The notes under the pieces: model-generated | The model's input: only the letters and a program-made list of their open reading frames with translations | Told to the model about the DNA's origin: nothing | The model's database searches: none | Program-made: the position numbers and the translations under genes | Source: Pieris napi | Taxonomy: Eukaryota; Arthropoda; Insecta; Lepidoptera; Pieridae | Assembly (NCBI RefSeq): GCF_905475465.1 | Contig: NC_062248.1 | Coordinates: 4,340,001 to 4,404,000, forward strand | Reading direction: 5' to 3' | Length of the DNA: 64,000 nt | Shown: in pieces, positions 51,601 to 57,600 of the stretch | Layout: every line of letters begins with the position of its first letter | Numbering within the stretch: the first letter of the stretch is position 1

Positions 51601-54600
51601 AACAAAATAAATTATTTTAGAAAAATAAACCTGTTTTATACCAAAACGCAGCCTGGTATCCCCTAGAATATCAAACTCCGTCACGATGTTGTCTCCTGAT
51701 AGGAAAATTATTTTTGTCTTTTATATATTTTGTTATGACTAGTGCAACATTTAAAATTTATATTTATATTATTTGATTATATTGCTATCTGTGATATTGG
51801 TATTTATTTTTAAATGATCGTAAAAATTGATTTATAGCAAAAAATACATTTATATTAGCAGAAAATGTGACGGAGTGGTATTAGGTCACGAATAAAACAT
51901 ATTTTATACATACAAATGTGTTATATTAATATGTTTTCTAAAAGCTCATTTAGTTAATTAATGTATTACAAAAGTACAAGTTATTTGACAAAGAGTATTC
52001 GATAGAATAAAATAAAAGATTTCGTGCCGAAATAGTAAATTTTTTTGTCGAATTTTTCTTTCAGGCCTAGAAAATCGTACAAAAATCTGTAAACATCTCG
52101 GCAAACCACTTTTTCCAATAGAATAGAAAATTTGCTATCAGAATATATATATAAACTGACAAGAAAGCTTTATATTTTTATTTTAAAAATTGAGCTAAAG
52201 CTTTATCAAATTGTAGGTTTAAAAGAAGAACGACCCAATTACTGTTTTAAATAAGCTTTAAATTATTATGATTTTTTATTGTATTCACTATTTTGTATGC
52301 AAAAATAGTTTACAAAGCACAAAAATTTGAGGTTTATTCAAACACATATGGACGAATCGAGTGCTTTAGCAGTCATGGTCAGAGAAACTAATGAAGTACT
52401 TTCGTGAATGAAAATCAAATGTCCTTGTTGTGTCCTTTTCTCGAAACAGTTCAGGTCATTTTCGACTTCTCTAGAACTTCGATGTGGATAAAATTAGAAG
52501 TCTAGATGGCCGAGTTTATCTATTTTAAAACATAAAATATTTTTAGGATTGATTTGGTCACTATAATAATTATCAATTACGTAGTTTAAGACAGCCTTTA
52601 AGTAGGGACTGAAAATATTTACTGACATGGTATTACATGGATCTCACAAGTTTCATAAGAGACTAGCGCCCGTACAGGCTTCGCACGGGGGACATTTTTT
52701 TTTTAATTTGTAGATATATGTCCTTTAATATTGTGGAACATTATTTGTCTATCATCAATAGTTTTCACACCGCATGCGATGAAAAATATTTTATAGGCAT
52801 TTTTTTTACACATTAGGTAACATTATTGTAGTTTCAGTAGCGATACTTATTTTTTCTAGCTTATCAGTGATAATGTAGTATTCAAACGGTGAAAGAATTT
52901 TTAAAATCGGACCAGTACTTTTTGAGCCAATTCGTCACAAACATACTTACATACAAACTCCTTTTTATAATATTAGTAGTATAGATAACCCCCAAATATT
53001 AAGAAATTTGACTGACGACATCTCCCCCGACCGAATACCGTTCCGATGAGCGGATTATAATCACAATTTTCATGCGATTTCCCTCGCGAGTCGCTTATCA
53101 CGCACACCGTGGAACGGGCCTGACGTGTCTATAATGCATTACGATATTCAGTGTTTGTGCATATGTGATTGTGTGTGAAAATGTCGCTGGATATTATGTT
53201 TTTGACTAATGACAATTTGCACCGTGGACGCAAGGAGCCACAGATATTAGGGCTTAGATATAGGGTATGTCCTAAGTTCTTTTTCGTATGTCATATGTGA
53301 ATTTATCGATAATCTTGATACGATTTGGATGATCTCTTACGAGAGAAACGTTATAATTAGTAGATTTCGTAATGTTCATATCTTGAAAATTATGCGGTGA
53401 AAATTAATACCTTTTCGCTAAAATTTTATATTTTTAAATATTTTGTTGCATATTCAAACAATTTTAATGCAAGAAGAAATTATTCTTTGGTTATTTAATA
53501 TCAGATGTACCTCTAATATAACTAATTTAATTAAGATTAAAGATTCTTAGCAATATTGCAATAATATTTTGACGTATTCTATTTGTAATTCAGTCCATTT
53601 CTTTATTTTTTTTGGAAATTATATTTGTCCTGGTCGTGTGCTCTAAATTACCAACTTATACTTATTTATAAGTATTGGTATACTATCTAATTTTCAGAAT
53701 ATATTATTTTCCATATATGAAAATTATTCATTTATTTATTCAGCAGATTCTAAAATAGATACTGCGTTAAAAATGCTTATCCTACCAAGAACTTACTGAG
53801 ATAAAACAAAACAAAATTTTATAAGTCTAGATATGTTAGTATGCAAATTTGACTGAAAATTGTACTGTTTTTGCAATTCGTTAAAATGTTAAATTTTTTT
53901 ATTGACATTCTGTTTTCTAGATTTTCCATTCCATTTACAGGTAAGGGGTTTGGTAGAAGGCAGTTTTCGACTTGTGTGACTTTTTATTTTCCGTAATCGT
54001 TGCGTTCATTCACATAGAATAACACGTTTGCTTGTTTATTAAAGCACGACGCAGTTATATAAACATCCATTATTTATTTATTTTTAAAATTAATTATTTA
54101 TTAATTATATAATAATTGTATACTAGCAAATTTTCAGCATATATTATTTTCCTAATATGAAAATTATTCTTTTTTTTATTCAGCAATTTCTAAAATAGAT
54201 GCGTTAAAAAAATGCTTATCTCAGTAGTTCCTGAGATTAGCAAAACAAACTTTATAAATCTAGATATGTTTGACATAGCATGCAAATTTGATAAGCAGTT
54301 ATAAATTAAGACTAACTTTTATATTATCCCCTTATCCTTCTTATGTTGTCATATATTTACATGTTTGTTTAAGAATTGTTATCTATTTAAAATATTACAG
54401 CGTGTGTCACCGGTGTTTATGGAAAAAATCTTGTGAATCAGCTGATATAAATATCGTGGATGACTTACATAAATCTTGTGATTCAAATATTTTCGTTGTT
54501 TGTTTGTATATGATATCAATATTTAATAATAAAACAAGCATTTATGTTTTGGTCTAGAGTACTTCATTATTTTATGCATTATTTAATGTACAACAACCAA

Positions 54601-57600
54601 TCAACTTGTCTCTCGACAAAGGCCTACTCCAAATGTCGCTATGTTCATCTGTCCTTCTCTATTCTATACCATTCTACCTTGGCTAACCTTCTTATATTGT
54701 CCTCTTTATCTCACCTGCTTCTCTTTCCTAGGGTACTCTGCTACCTTCTTTGTCCCTTTTTTCCCTTTCTTCTCTTACCATGTGACCCACTCATGGCCAT
54801 TACACTTTTTTACATAGTATTTTTACATCCCTAAGTTCTTCTTTGGCATTTAGTTTTACTTTTATTTAATTAGTTTTACTTAGATTTCAATTAGCGTTTG
54901 TACCTTACCAGGTAGAGCGCATTTGCAATTTCCTTGGGTTTCATTATGAAAAATGTAATCGAGTACGATCGAGCCCGAAAAGTTTTACTTTACTTGATAT
55001 TATTGATTTTGTTTACTCATGCGTATAACGAACTTGACATTTTGTTTCAGGGCTTAACAAACGGTGTCGATAACGATCCGAACACGAGTCTATCAGACAT
55101 CAATACACGGTTGTCTGTCAGCTCCACAACTTCTAACCACAGCTACGAGTCGGAGAACGTAGACTACGCCGTACCGAAACATTCCTACCGTACCGAACAG
55201 GACAACTATCAACCAAAAATTACCAATCCATTATTCGGTGTGAACGCAGCGTCGCATTACTCACCGGCTCCGATACAAACGATACAAGAGAACGATAAAT
55301 ATGAACGGACCTTGCCTAACGGTATACGAAAAGCGCCGGAAGGACAAGATAATGATGGTTTTAAGGGCGAAGATGCGCTCGACGGTAGGAAAGAGTTAAT
55401 TCCTAACCAGATTGCCATCGCTGACGGCAGTACGGCCACGTACACAACAGACAATAATGGTAAAATCAATGTTCATGTCACCGTCATGATTAATGCAGGT
55501 ATGATATGCATCCTTACGACACATTTTGCACTATGTATTTTGCACGTTACAACTACCCACATTTAAATTTTGGAAATACCCTCAAATTTATGGAATACTA
55601 TTTAAGTGTGGACAATTAGTAACATATAAAAGATTTATCTAACAATTTTGCACAGTTATATATTTAAAGGGATTGCGGACGAGGATATCTTGAGGATGCA
55701 TATGAGGCAAGAAGTCTCTTTGTTGTTTTGTATCGTTGTGTAATTTAGTTTGTCCCCTTACTTATAAATGCCTCTACCCCAATACTTTTTGCGTAGGTCA
55801 TGTCAAAATATCACCCCCTCTGCGATATAGTTTACTATGAACCAATTACAAGTCTTTTGGTACTGAAAATTGTATTTTTATTAAAAATATTATATTTTTG
55901 ATGATTTTTAACGATAAAAACCATTTATAGGTAAGGGGTTAGTTTGGTAGAAGGCAATTTGTTCTGTAGTCTGTTTTAGACTTGTGTTTCTGTTTATTTT
56001 CCGTAGTCCATCCGTTCATTCACATAGAATAACATGTTTGCTTGTTTAGTAAAGCACGACGAAGTTATATATTATGTATATATTTTTAAAATTAGTTATT
56101 TATTTTTACGAATTTTTTGGTTTATGTCACTACAAAATGAATAATATAAATCAGGCAACGAAATGATAAATATAATATATGAATCCAAAATATAGTTTAT
56201 TTCATTTAGTACAATGTACGATTATGGAACAAATACGTTAAATTGTTATAAGTATGTTTCGGATTAAAAAAATCTATGAAAAAAGGGTATAAATTCATGG
56301 TGACATAACCTAAAAACTGTTCAACTAGATTGCTGTAGTGTTCACAAATAATTTTTTAACTTGAATCTGCCTTTGTCATGGCTTCGGAACAACTGTTTTG
56401 TCTCTAATGTATAATATATATTAGAGACAAAACAGAGAGATTATATATATATCTCTTGTGAAACGATAGTTAAATGAACCGCAAATCAATCTAAGCACTT
56501 GTAAAAAAATAAGTGTTAGCGGACCTAAAATATGTTTATAAGTAGATATTTAAAGAATCCTTTTTGGAGAAATTTTGTTTTAAACCATCTCAAAACACCT
56601 TTTGATGATCCATTATTAAGTAATAATTGCGTAATTGTACTTTCATCTTATGAAAATCAGCGTCTGCGAGAAAGTTACACATTCCGTCACAGTTGCTTAT
56701 ATCACACATTAATTCTGCTTTATGAAGTCTTATTTAGATTATAATTTGTATGTTAGAATCATGTTTAAACATACATTTGTCCTCATGTTATATTCGATAA
56801 TGTTGCGTTCAGTTGTTTTTTAAATATACCAATCCTTCCGCGTTTAGTCGTCGTTGTTATAAATTCCTTCCTCAATAGCTTGCAGCACAAAATGTACTAA
56901 TGAACGTCAGTAAAAATTAATGCTTCAAGTATATATTTACTGCCAGTTCTCAAATCAAGGGCGTAGAATGGGACTGGAAATAAAATCTCCGTCACTCTTT
57001 AAAATCCCCAATGTTATTTTTATAAAATGTTAAAGCAGTCAATAAATTAACAGAAAATAATGCATAAAAAGGAAAACCAAACCGTTTCACCTGTATAAAG
57101 GTGCGGTGAAATAGGAGCATGCACTTGCATTACTTTGGGAACAACACGCAAAGTTGTGCCAAGGTGAAACTGAGGGATGGTCAAAAGAAAATAGTCATGG
57201 CATTTTTTACTGCTTCAAGCATATTGTTCAGAGCCTATCAGTTCAGTAGGTTTATTCTCTAAAAAGGCTACGTTTCCTCTTTATATTATTAGTGTGGTTT
57301 AGCCAAAAATGATTTTTATTTTGTGAGAGGTTTATAATTAATTATTAATTTTATATCGTTTTAAATATTTAAGAACCCTGAACGCAAACGTTTATCCATC
57401 AATCATTAGTTCTGATTCTGATGTACACAAAATAGTTCCAATACCAGCTTAAATAACTAATGTTTTTGTATTTAACCTGAGCTGATTTATGAGAGATAAG
57501 TTAATGTAAAGAAAATACAAGATTCAGCTAAAAATGTATATTTAGAAGCTGTTATACCTTAGTTCAATCTATTTTTTAATAGAAAGCACTTAGTACGTCT

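Larger units (their letters stand above)
36520..55050 (+). other. MYPT-75D intron 7 (18.5 kb), transposon-filled
   Basis: It contains LINEs, Helitrons, a fold-back element, a 2.4-kb DNA transposon, local duplications and a candidate alternative first exon, all listed separately. The stretches 36520-38000, 38080-39380 and 46820-49440 show nothing further that I can support. Confidence 0.6.

Noticed and set aside
54934..55050. Open frame upstream of MYPT-75D exon 8 with a hydrophobic stretch (VLLYLILLILFTHAY), which could look like a signal anchor
   Set aside because: A strong acceptor (TTTGTTTCAG) at 55050 and the phase match with exon 7 mark this as intron; the hydrophobic run is T-rich intronic sequence.
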